A DNA stretch of 64,000 bases from CAITZA01 sp937915285 (GTDB lineage Bacteria; Desulfobacterota; Desulfomonilia; Desulfomonilales; Desulfomonilaceae), in assembly GCA_036821825.1 (NCBI GenBank), contig DAISIV010000017.1:3602-67601 (forward strand), read 5' to 3'. The notes below the pieces were generated by a model. The model was not told where the DNA came from. It made no database searches and worked only from the letters and a program-made list of their open reading frames with translations. The position numbers were made by a program, and so were the translations under genes. Shown piece by piece: positions 33,792 through 42,521 of this stretch (within the stretch, counting starts at the first letter, position 1; every line of letters begins with the position of its first letter).

Positions 33792-35027
33792 TCAGGAGTA
33801 AAGAGGAAACCTTGCGCACATTTCAAGAACCTGACTCTTGATGTGTGAAAGTTTGGATTCGTCATCCCTCTTGGTTATTGCATCGTCGATGAAAGCAGCA
33901 ATAAGCGCCATTTCGTCTTTTCCCATGTGCCTCGTTGTGACGGCCGGTGTTCCTATGCGTATTCCGGAGGCTCTACCTGGTGGCAATGGATCAAACGGTA
34001 TGGAGTTCTTGTTGACCGTGATTCCTGCCTTTTCTAGAATTTCCTGGGCCTGTGCGCCGGTCACGCCCTTGGTGGTCAGATCGACCAGGATCAGGTGATT
34101 ATCGGTGCCGCCCGATACCAGAGAAAACCCTCTGTTAAGCATCTCGTCAGCGAGAGTCCTGGCGTTTTCTACAATCTTGGTCTGATAGGAGCGAAAATCT
34201 TCGGATGAAGCTTCTTTGAACGCTACCGCTTTTGCGGCTATCACATGCATCAGAGGTCCACCCTGCATGCCTGGGAAAATGCAGGAGTCCAGCGAGGCTC
34301 CATAGTTCTTCCTGCACATGACTATTCCGCCTCGAGGGCCCCTAAGTGTCTTGTGAGTCGTTGTGGTTATGAAGTCGGCGTATGGGGCTGGAGAAGGATG
34401 AACGCCTGCGACAACCAGGCCGGCTATATGGGCGATGTCAGCCATTAGAACCGCTCCGACTTCACCTGCTATTTGAGCGAATATATCGTAGTGTATGGTC
34501 CGGGGATAGGCGCTGGCCCCAACTATTATCATCTTGGGTCGGTTTTTGATCGCCAGCTCCCTGACCTGATTGTAGTCGATAAGATGATCAGTCTGACGGA
34601 CCGAGTATGGGACGACCTTGTAGATTTTGCCTGAAAAATTTTTGGGATGCCCCATGGAAAGATGACCTCCGTGAGCGAGGTCCATGCCCATATAACAATC
34701 CCCGGGTTGCATCACCGTAAAATAAACAGACATGTTAGCCTGAGTGCCGGAGTGGGGTTGCACATTCGCGTGTTCAACATTGAACAACTTCATGGCCCTT
34801 GTTCGGGCAATCTCTTCCACAAAGTCAACATTAACGCAACCGCCGTAGTATCTCTTTCCCGGATAGCCTTCAGCGTATTTATTCGTCAGGATGCTTCCCT
34901 GAGCCTCCATCACAGCCCTGGAGGTAAAGTTCTCCGACGCTATGAGTTCCAGCCTGCCTTCCTGTCGAGCCTTTTCCTGCTCAATCAATGAATATATTTC
35001 CGGGTCTGTGACCTGCAAAGGGCTCAT
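33792..35027 (-). CDS. glyA: Serine hydroxymethyltransferase
   Basis: The PLP enzyme converts serine and tetrahydrofolate to glycine and methylene-tetrahydrofolate. The 411-residue length is standard. Visible motifs: LIASENFTSRAVMEAQGS, YAEGYPGKRYYGG, QPHSGTQANMSVY, the PLP-lysine segment DFITTTTHKTLRGPRGG and GTPAVTTR. I chose ATG 35027, five bases after AGGA; an ATG six bases earlier is too close to the ribosome site. Neighbours on the same strand are rpiB and the fatty-acid genes, a known deltaproteobacterial order. Confidence 0.97.
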   Translation of the reverse strand: MSPLQVTDPEIYSLIEQEKARQEGRLELIASENFTSRAVMEAQGSILTNKYAEGYPGKRYYGGCVNVDFVEEIARTRAMKLFNVEHANVQPHSGTQANMSVYFTVMQPGDCYMGMDLAHGGHLSMGHPKNFSGKIYKVVPYSVRQTDHLIDYNQVRELAIKNRPKMIIVGASAYPRTIHYDIFAQIAGEVGAVLMADIAHIAGLVVAGVHPSPAPYADFITTTTHKTLRGPRGGIVMCRKNYGASLDSCIFPGMQGGPLMHVIAAKAVAFKEASSEDFRSYQTKIVENARTLADEMLNRGFSLVSGGTDNHLILVDLTTKGVTGAQAQEILEKAGITVNKNSIPFDPLPPGRASGIRIGTPAVTTRHMGKDEMALIAAFIDDAITKRDDESKLSHIKSQVLEMCARFPLYS

Positions 35028-35106
35028 GATCATCCTTTACTTCATCTATTGTTGAGAGTGGCGCAGACCTTATAACAGACCCGCCAACTCCTTGATTAAA
35101 ATGCGC

Positions 35107-35556
35107 TCATTGCGCCGTCTGTTCGGAAAGTTCATCAATGAGGTTGACTCGTCTCATGTGACGGCCCCCCTCAAATTCGGTTTCGAGCCATGCCTTGAGG
35201 ATGGATAGCGCCAATTCACTACCTATAACCCTGCTGCCTAGGCATAGGACATTGGAATTGTTGTGAGCCCGACTCATTCGGGCATGGTATTCATTGGCGC
35301 AAAGAGCGGCCCGTATGCCCACGTAGCGGTTGGCTGACATGCTCATGCCTATTCCGGTTCCACATACCAGCACACCGAGTTCCGCCTCATTTTTTAAAAT
35401 CATGGAGCACACTTCGTGCGCAAACGTGGGGTAGTCGCAAGAAACCTCTGAATCACAACCTATATCCACAACTTCACAGCCATATGACATCAGGTAATTC
35501 CTGACCATTAACTTCAAGTCGTATCCTGCGTGATCCGAGCCGATAGCTATTCTCAT
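35107..35556 (-). CDS. rpiB: Ribose-5-phosphate isomerase B
   Basis: The 149-residue protein interconverts ribose-5-phosphate and ribulose-5-phosphate. It carries IAIGSDHAGYDLK at the start, the CGTGIGMSMSANRY motif (catalytic Cys) and AHNNSNVLCLGSRVIG. It lies seven bases after fabF and 80 before glyA in the same operon. Confidence 0.95.
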   Translation of the reverse strand: MRIAIGSDHAGYDLKLMVRNYLMSYGCEVVDIGCDSEVSCDYPTFAHEVCSMILKNEAELGVLVCGTGIGMSMSANRYVGIRAALCANEYHARMSRAHNNSNVLCLGSRVIGSELALSILKAWLETEFEGGRHMRRVNLIDELSEQTAQ

Positions 35557-35562
35557 GCCAGA

Positions 35563-36801
35563 CTAAGCCTTTTTGAAAATAAGGGCCGCATTTTGACCAC
35601 CAAACGCGAAACTGTTTGACATGGCGTAGTTGACCGTTTTTGGAACTGCCTTATGCGGGGTGTAGTCAAGATCGCAATCGGGATCAGGGTTATCCAGGTT
35701 TATAGTCGGAGGAATCGTGTCCGTTCGGATTGCCATGATGCTCAAGATCGCTTCAACTGCCCCGGCCGCCCCTATCATGTGCCCGGTCATGGATTTTGTC
35801 GAGCTAACGGAAAGCGCGTCAGCATGTGAACCAAAAACTCTTCTTATCGCAAAACTCTCAATACGATCGTTGAGTTCCGTTGATGTGCCGTGCGCGTTTA
35901 CATAGGAAATCTGTTCAGGAGTAATAGCGGCTTCTTCTATGGCGAGTCTCATGGCATTAAAGGCTCCGGCTCCTTCTGGGTCTGGCATAACCAGATGATA
36001 TGCGTCACCAGTAGCCCCATAACCAACCATCTCTGCATATATTTTTGCGCCCCGGTCCACTGCGCGCTCAAAAGACTCAAGGATTATTATTCCTGAACCC
36101 TCAGCCAGAACAAACCCATCCCTGTCCCTGTCGAACGGTCGTGACGCCTTCTGAGGCTCACTGTTTCGCACAGAGAGCGCCCGAATAGCGTTGAACGCTG
36201 AAACCGAGAAGGCGCTTACCACGGCTTCAGTGCCACCAGTCATTGCAACATCAGCATATCCGCATGATACAAGCCTGAACGCCTCGCCTATGGCCGAAGC
36301 CCCGGAAGTGCATGCGTTGACAACGCCGAAGTTACAACCTTTGAACTGGTATTTCATAGAAAGCAGTCCGGGCGTAAGGTTGGAAACCACCATGGGGATA
36401 ACCAAGGGAGGCATCCTTTTGGGACCCTTGTTCTTCAGAACGTCATGGCCGTCTTCTATGGTTCGGAGGCCACCCATTCCGGATCCAACTATTACCGCAT
36501 GACGGTAAGGTTCAGATGGAGGTATCTCAAGACCAGAGGATAATACCGCTTCGTGGGCCGCCACGAGAGCAAACTGCTGATGCCTGTCCAGACGGCGCAA
36601 CTCTTTGTTGGGAATGACGCCGTAAGTGTCAAAACCCTTTTTGACTTCCCCCGCTATCTGAGTCAGAAAACCGGTAGTGTCAAACTGGGTTATGTTTCCG
36701 ATACCGGATTGTCCCGATGTCACGGCGTTCCAATTGGTGTCCACGCCGCTACCAAGACACGTAACCATGCCCATGCCTGTTACTGCGACACGACGTCTCA
36801 A
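35563..36801 (-). CDS. fabF: Beta-ketoacyl-ACP synthase II
   Basis: This condensing enzyme elongates acyl-ACP with malonyl-ACP. The Cys-His-His active site is visible: NACTSGASA, HGTSTELND and KSMTGHMIGAAGAVE. I prefer the TTG start at 36801 because GGAGG lies five bases upstream and the protein then begins MRRRVAVTGMG, like its relatives; an ATG at 36813 overlaps that ribosome site and would add four residues. Length about 412 residues, normal for FabF. Confidence 0.96.
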   Translation of the reverse strand: MRRRVAVTGMGMVTCLGSGVDTNWNAVTSGQSGIGNITQFDTTGFLTQIAGEVKKGFDTYGVIPNKELRRLDRHQQFALVAAHEAVLSSGLEIPPSEPYRHAVIVGSGMGGLRTIEDGHDVLKNKGPKRMPPLVIPMVVSNLTPGLLSMKYQFKGCNFGVVNACTSGASAIGEAFRLVSCGYADVAMTGGTEAVVSAFSVSAFNAIRALSVRNSEPQKASRPFDRDRDGFVLAEGSGIIILESFERAVDRGAKIYAEMVGYGATGDAYHLVMPDPEGAGAFNAMRLAIEEAAITPEQISYVNAHGTSTELNDRIESFAIRRVFGSHADALSVSSTKSMTGHMIGAAGAVEAILSIMAIRTDTIPPTINLDNPDPDCDLDYTPHKAVPKTVNYAMSNSFAFGGQNAALIFKKA

Positions 36802-36840
36802 CGAATCCTCCATTGATCCGGATGCGATTGGTTGTTTGGC

Positions 36841-37083
36841 TTAAGCCTGTTTCTGGGCCCTTATGAAATCTGCGACATCCTGGACAGTCTGGATTTTTTC
36901 GACCTCTTCATCGCTAATTTCCATGCCGAATTCATCTTCCAGCAGAGCTATCATGTCGTAGATATCCAGTGACTCTGCTCCGAGATCTTCGACAATCTTC
37001 GAATCAAGCTGTATATTATCCTTGTTGACATCGACAAGAACCTCAGCGATGAGGTCTACAACCTTTTTTTCGATTTCATCCAT
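36841..37083 (-). CDS. acpP: Acyl carrier protein
   Basis: The 80-residue acidic protein has the four-helix ACP pattern with the phosphopantetheine Ser in LGAESLDIYDMI. The usual DSL is ESL here, a modest departure from the standard motif. The ATG at 37083 has GGAGGAG upstream; the frame is open further but that part is not ACP-like. It carries acyl chains between FabD, FabG and FabF encoded alongside. Confidence 0.93.
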   Translation of the reverse strand: MDEIEKKVVDLIAEVLVDVNKDNIQLDSKIVEDLGAESLDIYDMIALLEDEFGMEISDEEVEKIQTVQDVADFIRAQKQA

Positions 37084-37170
37084 GACTGAACTCCTCCGAA
37101 TCTGTCTGACTATATAAGCCCTTTTTATTACATCCAAAATTAATCAGTAAAAATAATATGGCAGGTGACC

Positions 37171-37932
37171 TCACATGTAGAGCCCACCATTTACTCTCAG
37201 GACCTGGCCGGTAATGTAATTGGCCATATCCGAGCAAAGAAAAACCACAGCTGCGCAGACATCTTCCGGTTCGCCCAGGCGTCCCAATGGCACATGCTCA
37301 ATGATGGCCTGTGTCTGTTTTTCGTTCAGGTTATCGCTCATGCCGCCTGATATCAGGCCGGGTGAAACGCAGTTCACTAGTATGTTCCTGGGCGCCAGTT
37401 CGCGCGCTAGAGCCTTTGTAAAGCCAATCAAACCTGCCTTTGAAGCAGAATAGTTTACCTGGCCCCCATTCCCGACCTCGCCTGCCACGCTGCCAATGTT
37501 GATGATGCGTCCATATCGACGACGAATCATCGTCTTGCTGACGGCTCGGCAGGTATTAAAAGTTCCCGAAAGGTTGGTTGAAATAACGTCATTCCAATCC
37601 TGGGGCTTCATCCGTCCTATTAGTCCGTCTCTGGAGAGTCCCGCGTTGTTTATCAGCAACTCTAAGGATCCACGGTCCGAAACAACTTCAGCGATAGCCT
37701 TGTCGACTTCCTCAAAACTGGCCACATCAAATTTCTTGAGCATGCCATCGGCGCCATGCGATCTGACAATGTCCAGCGTTTCTTGAGCGTTGGATTCCGA
37801 TCCCCTATAATTAATTACAACAAAAGCTCCGGAATTGGCCAGCGATAAAGCAATTGATCGACCCAGGCCACGTGACGCGCCGGTAACAAGGGCAGTTTTG
37901 TTTTTGAGAGAGACATCAAAAGTAAATGTCAT
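37171..37932 (-). CDS. fabG: 3-oxoacyl-ACP reductase
   Basis: The 253-residue short-chain dehydrogenase reduces 3-oxoacyl-ACP with NADPH. Cofactor motif TGASRGLGRS, NNAG, catalytic Ser in NIGSVAG and YSASK, then the C-terminal YITGQVLRVNGG. The start overlaps the fabD stop by one base (TGATG), and acpP follows, so the FabG rather than another SDR role is well supported. Confidence 0.95.
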   Translation of the reverse strand: MTFTFDVSLKNKTALVTGASRGLGRSIALSLANSGAFVVINYRGSESNAQETLDIVRSHGADGMLKKFDVASFEEVDKAIAEVVSDRGSLELLINNAGLSRDGLIGRMKPQDWNDVISTNLSGTFNTCRAVSKTMIRRRYGRIINIGSVAGEVGNGGQVNYSASKAGLIGFTKALARELAPRNILVNCVSPGLISGGMSDNLNEKQTQAIIEHVPLGRLGEPEDVCAAVVFLCSDMANYITGQVLRVNGGLYM

Positions 37933-38891
37933 CAGCTAACGCCTGAGGAGAATTGGATATCCGACATACAGGATATGTTATAGCATTCAACATTTCTATT
38001 GATTCTCTTCATGAGACCTGTCAGGACCTTCCCCGGGCCTATCTCCACGAAGCAGTCCGCCTGCGCCTTCTGCATCGTCAAAACGCTTTCATGCCACAAT
38101 ACGGTATGGGTTACCTGATCTGACAACAATTTTTTGATTGCCAGAGTCTCCTGCGGAAACTCCAGGGCGGTGGCATTCGAAATTACCGGGAAACGCTGAG
38201 GTTTTAAATCAATTTCCTGAATGAATCTGAACAGGGTGTCCTTGGCTGTAGCCATATGTTCGGTGTGGAAAGCGGAAGACACCGGTAGCATGACACATCG
38301 AGTACGCTTTTCTCCGCTAAATGCCGCAACCGCAATGTCCAGCGCTTCAAGAGACCCAGACAGCACAATCTGATCAGGCGAGTTGATGTTTGCAATGCTT
38401 ATCGGAGACGCTGTATTGATCGAGCCAAGTATTTCCACAACTCTTTCCCTAGCAAGGCCAACAACGGCCATCATACCGAAAGCTCCTTGCGGTTGGGCCG
38501 AGTCCATCGCCTGGGCACGCACGTTAATGCAGCGCAATGCGTCATCAAATCCAATGACTCCAGCGGCGCATAGGGCCGAATATTCGCCCAGCGAATGTCC
38601 AGCCCCTACAATTGGTGTCAACTCAATGGCTGCGTTCAATATGTCCCACAGCATCATGGAATGAACAAAAATCGCGGGTTGGGTGTATACAGTCCGCCCA
38701 AGCTCACCCTCTGACGCCCCAGACATTATCTTACTCAGCGGATAGCCCAACACGCTATCAGCATGAGCCATGCGCTCGCGAGCCAAAGCGCTGCACGCAA
38801 GTAAATCATCAGCCATGCCAACGAACTGCGAGCCTTGACCCGGGAACATAACTGCGATTTTCTTGTTGACCAACCGTGAGGAGCCTGTCAT
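37932..38891 (-). CDS. fabD: Malonyl-CoA:ACP transacylase
   Basis: The enzyme moves malonyl from CoA to ACP. IAVMFPGQGSQFVGM opens the fold, the nucleophile is Ser in GHSLGEYSALCA, and the active-site His is in SSAFHTEHM. I start it at ATG 38891, giving 319 residues; the open frame continues upstream through rpmF in another register, which is not coding. rpmF ends 11 bases before it, leaving no room for the plsX and fabH genes often found here. Confidence 0.95.
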   Translation of the reverse strand: MTGSSRLVNKKIAVMFPGQGSQFVGMADDLLACSALARERMAHADSVLGYPLSKIMSGASEGELGRTVYTQPAIFVHSMMLWDILNAAIELTPIVGAGHSLGEYSALCAAGVIGFDDALRCINVRAQAMDSAQPQGAFGMMAVVGLARERVVEILGSINTASPISIANINSPDQIVLSGSLEALDIAVAAFSGEKRTRCVMLPVSSAFHTEHMATAKDTLFRFIQEIDLKPQRFPVISNATALEFPQETLAIKKLLSDQVTHTVLWHESVLTMQKAQADCFVEIGPGKVLTGLMKRINRNVECYNISCMSDIQFSSGVS

Positions 38892-38902
38892 TGACTCAGC
38901 CC

Positions 38903-39082
38903 TTATGACGCAGTCTCGATTACAACCCTGTTCTTGTAGTAACCACAAGAAGGACAAATGCGATGGGAGGCCATCGCCTGCGAGCATTCGGGGCATTTTG
39001 ACAAATTGACGCAGGTCAAAGACTTGTGGGTTCTTCTTTTGTCTCGTCTTGTTCGAGAAACCCGTTTTTTAGGAACTGGCAT
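38903..39082 (-). CDS. rpmF: 50S ribosomal protein L32
   Basis: A short 59-residue frame begins MPVPKKRVSRTRRDKRR and continues to two CxxC zinc pairs (CPEC and CPSC), the signature of zinc-binding L32. The start lies in a normal position just downstream of the yceD gene. It is small enough to be missed by length cut-offs. Confidence 0.96.
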   Translation of the reverse strand: MPVPKKRVSRTRRDKRRTHKSLTCVNLSKCPECSQAMASHRICPSCGYYKNRVVIETAS

Positions 39083-39148
39083 GATTAAACCTTCTTAAAT
39101 TCTTATGTGTATTAAACCCGGCGCTACGCTCATGACTCCCGCCAGAAG

Positions 39149-39709
39149 CTATGCGCTAATCTTGTCCTTTATCTGTTTTAAACCCTGCCATCTTGGGTCA
39201 ACTTCTTTGTCGCTTCCACACTTGCAGCGGTCAGAACCTCTCACGTTACCGCATGTAGGACACAGTCCGGGGCAATCCTCGTTGCAAAGCGGTTTCATGG
39301 GGATGTCAAGGGCCATTTCCTGGCAAAGTATGGACCCAAGATCGATTTCAGAGCCGTGAACCGCTATTTCGTTGTCTTCCAGCTCAGCTTCCTGATCAAA
39401 TGTGGTGGCGCTGACAACCTTCAGCACGAGATCAATTTCTGTGCTGATCTCTGTTTCGTAGCTTGCCAGGCAACGTGAGCAATCAAGTCTCACCGATGCA
39501 TTGAGCGTCCCCGACACCAGAATTTCATCCTCCTGCCGTGTAAGAAGAAGCTTTCCAGACATCTCAGGCTTCACAGTAACGTCTTCCCCGAAGCCAGCCG
39601 TGGAATGACAATCCAGCGTCCCGAATGAACTATCCGGGAGATTTATCTCCAACCCGAAATCAGGAATATCGTCCAGCCTTACCTTCACGCCTGACACCAC
39701 GCCCTGCAA
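39149..39709 (-). CDS. yceD: YceD/DUF177 family protein
   Basis: The 186-residue protein matches DUF177, usually encoded with rpmF: conserved CSRCLASYE, then CPGLCPTCGNVRG near the C-terminus with four cysteines that could bind zinc, and PRWQGLKQIK at the end. YceD homologues are linked to 23S rRNA or L32 biogenesis. The start is taken as TTG 39709; later GTG codons are possible because no clear ribosome site is present. Confidence 0.9.
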   Translation of the reverse strand: MQGVVSGVKVRLDDIPDFGLEINLPDSSFGTLDCHSTAGFGEDVTVKPEMSGKLLLTRQEDEILVSGTLNASVRLDCSRCLASYETEISTEIDLVLKVVSATTFDQEAELEDNEIAVHGSEIDLGSILCQEMALDIPMKPLCNEDCPGLCPTCGNVRGSDRCKCGSDKEVDPRWQGLKQIKDKISA

Positions 39710-39751
39710 ACTAGCTTAAACTGACAGCATACAATCGGAACAGTTTTCAAG

Positions 39752-40837
39752 TCAAGAAAAAACCTGAAATTGTTGTATCCACGACCGAATCAATGGGTAA
39801 ATTTCGTGCTGGACACGAATCCCAATCAGCAGATCCAGGTGGCCGTAATCTTCGGACATTCCAGTATTCTTTCCAGCCACCAACAGCTTGCGTTCAATGG
39901 AGTCGGAGCCAACCAGTGCTCCCGGAATAACACTCTCCGGAGGCGCCACAGAATCCCTGGAGCCGGCTATAACAAACAAGGGAACCGGCGAATTCCTTAG
40001 TAGTTCCAGAAAGGAAACACCAGCAGGGTGGCTTAATGATCTCTTCTCAAAAAAAGAAGCCATGTCAAGCCATAATTTGCTTGACGAAACCAATTCCGAT
40101 CCAATGCAAGTGATTTTACGCGCCACGTGAGGGTCTGTATTAGGTCTGTAATAAAGACCGTGAACAAAATTGGGGGTCTTGGACATGAATGGCACAAAAA
40201 GCCTGCCGATTATGGGCATGGGGTTGAATGGAATATAATTAAGAGCAAATCTGAGTTTCATCAATCCGCTAAACACACTCTTGTCCATATTCGAGAAATC
40301 AACCGGTGATCCGATTGTTATGGCTGATAGAATTTTGGGTTCGGATTCTGTCGCAAGGTAGGAATCTATCAGCATTCCGCCCATACTGTGACCAATCCAG
40401 TGAATTCCCTGTTGCCGTGTGTTTTTAGTGATGAAATCAATTATAACAGGCAGATCGGTTTTCAGGTGATCATCATATCCCCACTCGTATGGACTTGCAG
40501 ACCTGAACAGGCCCGGGGACTGGCTCATACCTGATCCTCGCAACTCCGGAACCCAGACATCGTATCCTGCGTCCCGCAGATAGCAAGCCAGGGAAGGGGC
40601 TCCTTCCATGTCAAATATGAAGCGGTTCGATGACAAACCATGGCACAGAACAATTGGAGCGTTTTCTTCTGATTTCAGTCCAATATAACGGTGAATGGCA
40701 AGTCTCCAGCCATCGGGTGTAGTTACAAAATATGTGATGTCCTGCTTACTGGCGGAACCGTAGTACCAGGTTATGAAATACGCGAAAGCGAGTACGAAAC
40801 CTGTCAGGAAAATCAACAAGAAGATTGCATCGAGCAT
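39752..40837 (-). CDS. Alpha/beta hydrolase with N-terminal membrane anchor
   Basis: The 361-residue protein starts with a hydrophobic segment (IFLLIFLTGFVLAFAYFITWYYG) and then shows the alpha/beta hydrolase fold: oxyanion HG in VLCHGLSSNRF, nucleophile elbow HWIGHSMGGM, catalytic Asp in SRDSVAPP and His in DYGHLDL. It resembles lipase/thioesterase-like hydrolases of the lysosomal acid lipase type. The substrate is unknown; the anchor suggests action at the inner membrane. Confidence 0.88.
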   Translation of the reverse strand: MLDAIFLLIFLTGFVLAFAYFITWYYGSASKQDITYFVTTPDGWRLAIHRYIGLKSEENAPIVLCHGLSSNRFIFDMEGAPSLACYLRDAGYDVWVPELRGSGMSQSPGLFRSASPYEWGYDDHLKTDLPVIIDFITKNTRQQGIHWIGHSMGGMLIDSYLATESEPKILSAITIGSPVDFSNMDKSVFSGLMKLRFALNYIPFNPMPIIGRLFVPFMSKTPNFVHGLYYRPNTDPHVARKITCIGSELVSSSKLWLDMASFFEKRSLSHPAGVSFLELLRNSPVPLFVIAGSRDSVAPPESVIPGALVGSDSIERKLLVAGKNTGMSEDYGHLDLLIGIRVQHEIYPLIRSWIQQFQVFS

Positions 40838-41138
40838 AACAGCTATTCTTTCCCCAGACCAAATCTATGCGAAAGTCTATCCCCCTAAAACATCACGCTC
40901 AATTCAAAACACTATACTTTGCGAACGATTTTGACCCAAGCGCAAGAGTTTGAAAGAGAGCTAAATTATTTGGACATTATAAATTAAATGTAAAAGTGAT
41001 ATAAGTCTTTAAATGTAAAAGAATGATATCAGATATATTTAAGCATAATTCTTGACAATGGTTACAGACTTTGATAATTGCGAGCGAATCAAGCAGGTGG
41101 GCGTTCTTGGCGGCCCCTCGGATCCAAGGAGGAAATTA
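40838..41138. other. Intergenic region with 13-base direct repeats
   Basis: TTAAATGTAAAAG occurs at 40984-40996 and 41009-41021, two and a half helical turns apart, in an AT-rich stretch. TTGACA (41052) and GATAAT (41073) follow with a 15-base spacer. The repeats may be activator sites for the VWA-OmpA gene. Confidence 0.4.
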
Positions 41139-42215
41139 ATGTTTGCCAACTGTCGAGCTGAATTCAGTCCAAGGCTCGTGGCGCGCCTCACGACGATCCT
41201 GGTCGCTATCATCCTTTTGCTTCCCTCTACAACCAACGCTGACGACTGCAAGCGGGTTCCAAACATTCTGGTTCTGTTTGACGCTTCGGGGTTTATGAGA
41301 GAAAAGGATCACTATCAGGCGCTTTTAAAGCAAATGAATTTTTTTGAGAAGGCTATACCTCTTACTGCGGACGGTTTTTTCAACATAGGGTTGCGTCACT
41401 ACGGTTTGAAGGTGGGCATGGGATGCGAGAATACCGAGAGTATTCTGGCTATTCAGCCGTGGGATCCCGAAAGATTTCTGAACTCATTTCCACGCTCTGT
41501 TTCTTATGGCACAAGTTCGTTAGGCGCCGGTCTCAGAGCAGCCGGAGATGAACTGGCTTCACTGCCAGGAAAGACGATGATAGTACTAGTTGGTGGTGGC
41601 ATAGAGTCCTGCAAGACTGATCCAATAAAGATTGCTGAGCAGATTTGTTCCAACAATCCTGATCTTGAGATACACACATTTCAGATCGGCAATTCTCAGG
41701 ACGGGGCTTTTTATCTCAGAGGCATAGCCCAGAAAGGCAAGGGTACCTATCATTCGTATGGGGAATTATCATCTGCCGCTGTCTGGCATTCCTGGATGAA
41801 ACAGTTTTGGGTACAGCCTTGCCGCGTTACTGCCACTCCGTCTCCATCCATGGGAACCATTCCGGCATCCAAGCCTACAGTTACCTTTGATTTTAACAGC
41901 TTCTCCGTGCGATCTGCAGATCCGGTTGCGGACGCCTCGAATCTAGCCGCGATGGAAGCGGTGGTTGCCATGATGCGCCAAAACCCTTCCTCCAGAGTCA
42001 ATCTGCACGGGTTCTCCGATGGCAAGGGAAAACCCGAATATAATCTTAATTTATCCAGAAAAAGGGCGGAATCTGTAGCCAAGCATCTTTCTACCGTTTA
42101 CTCGATCCCGGTTTCCAGGATGCGCGTCGTTCCTCATGGCTCTACAGCAGCCGGAGCCCTGAGGCCGGTCGAAGACAGAATGGGTCGCAGAGTTGAATTT
42201 GAAATTGTGCCGTGA
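41139..42215 (+). CDS. Exported von Willebrand A-domain protein with OmpA C-terminus
   Basis: The ATG at 41139 has a perfect AAGGAGG site and gives a 358-residue protein with a signal peptide (RLVARLTTILVAIILLLPSTTNA). Residues 35-210 form a VWA domain: the first MIDAS motif reads DASGFM rather than DxSxS, then GTSSLGAGL and VGGGIES. The C-terminal 110 residues are OmpA-like (VNLHGFSDGKGKPEYNLNLSRKRAESVA), ending in GRRVEFEI, which would bind peptidoglycan. It is probably periplasmic or outer-membrane associated. An in-frame TTG at 41052 lies in the promoter and is not the start. Confidence 0.87.
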   Translation: MFANCRAEFSPRLVARLTTILVAIILLLPSTTNADDCKRVPNILVLFDASGFMREKDHYQALLKQMNFFEKAIPLTADGFFNIGLRHYGLKVGMGCENTESILAIQPWDPERFLNSFPRSVSYGTSSLGAGLRAAGDELASLPGKTMIVLVGGGIESCKTDPIKIAEQICSNNPDLEIHTFQIGNSQDGAFYLRGIAQKGKGTYHSYGELSSAAVWHSWMKQFWVQPCRVTATPSPSMGTIPASKPTVTFDFNSFSVRSADPVADASNLAAMEAVVAMMRQNPSSRVNLHGFSDGKGKPEYNLNLSRKRAESVAKHLSTVYSIPVSRMRVVPHGSTAAGALRPVEDRMGRRVEFEIVP

Positions 42216-42262
42216 TTCCATATGAGTGATGCCTGACCCAATTCACACAGTAACGTTTTAGT

Positions 42263-42342
42263 GCAACGGATTTGATCAGACGCGGTTAGCCCACGGTTTC
42301 ACGGTAGGACCGCTCACCCCTGTAACTTCTAAAATCCGTTGT
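42263..42342. other. Long-stem intergenic element, possible structured RNA
   Basis: CAACGGATTT (42264-42273) pairs perfectly with AAATCCGTTG (42332-42341), closing a 58-base interior in which GCGGT (42282-42286) pairs with ACCGC (42309-42313). CACGGT occurs twice inside. The strand of any transcript is unclear. No coding frame was seen in 42216-42521. Confidence 0.45.
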
Positions 42343-42521
42343 CCTTAATCTACAACGGCCTGAAACCCGAACGGGCGCGTCTGACTATTCTGCAACTCCA
42401 GCCAAAATGTTCCATGAGAATAATATCTTGGAAAAAGCCCGCTCTCCTTTCCGGGATTAGCCCATGGACTGAGTAAAATCTTAGCTTATTATGGAAGATG
42501 TGTTAAAATGTAATTTTATTG

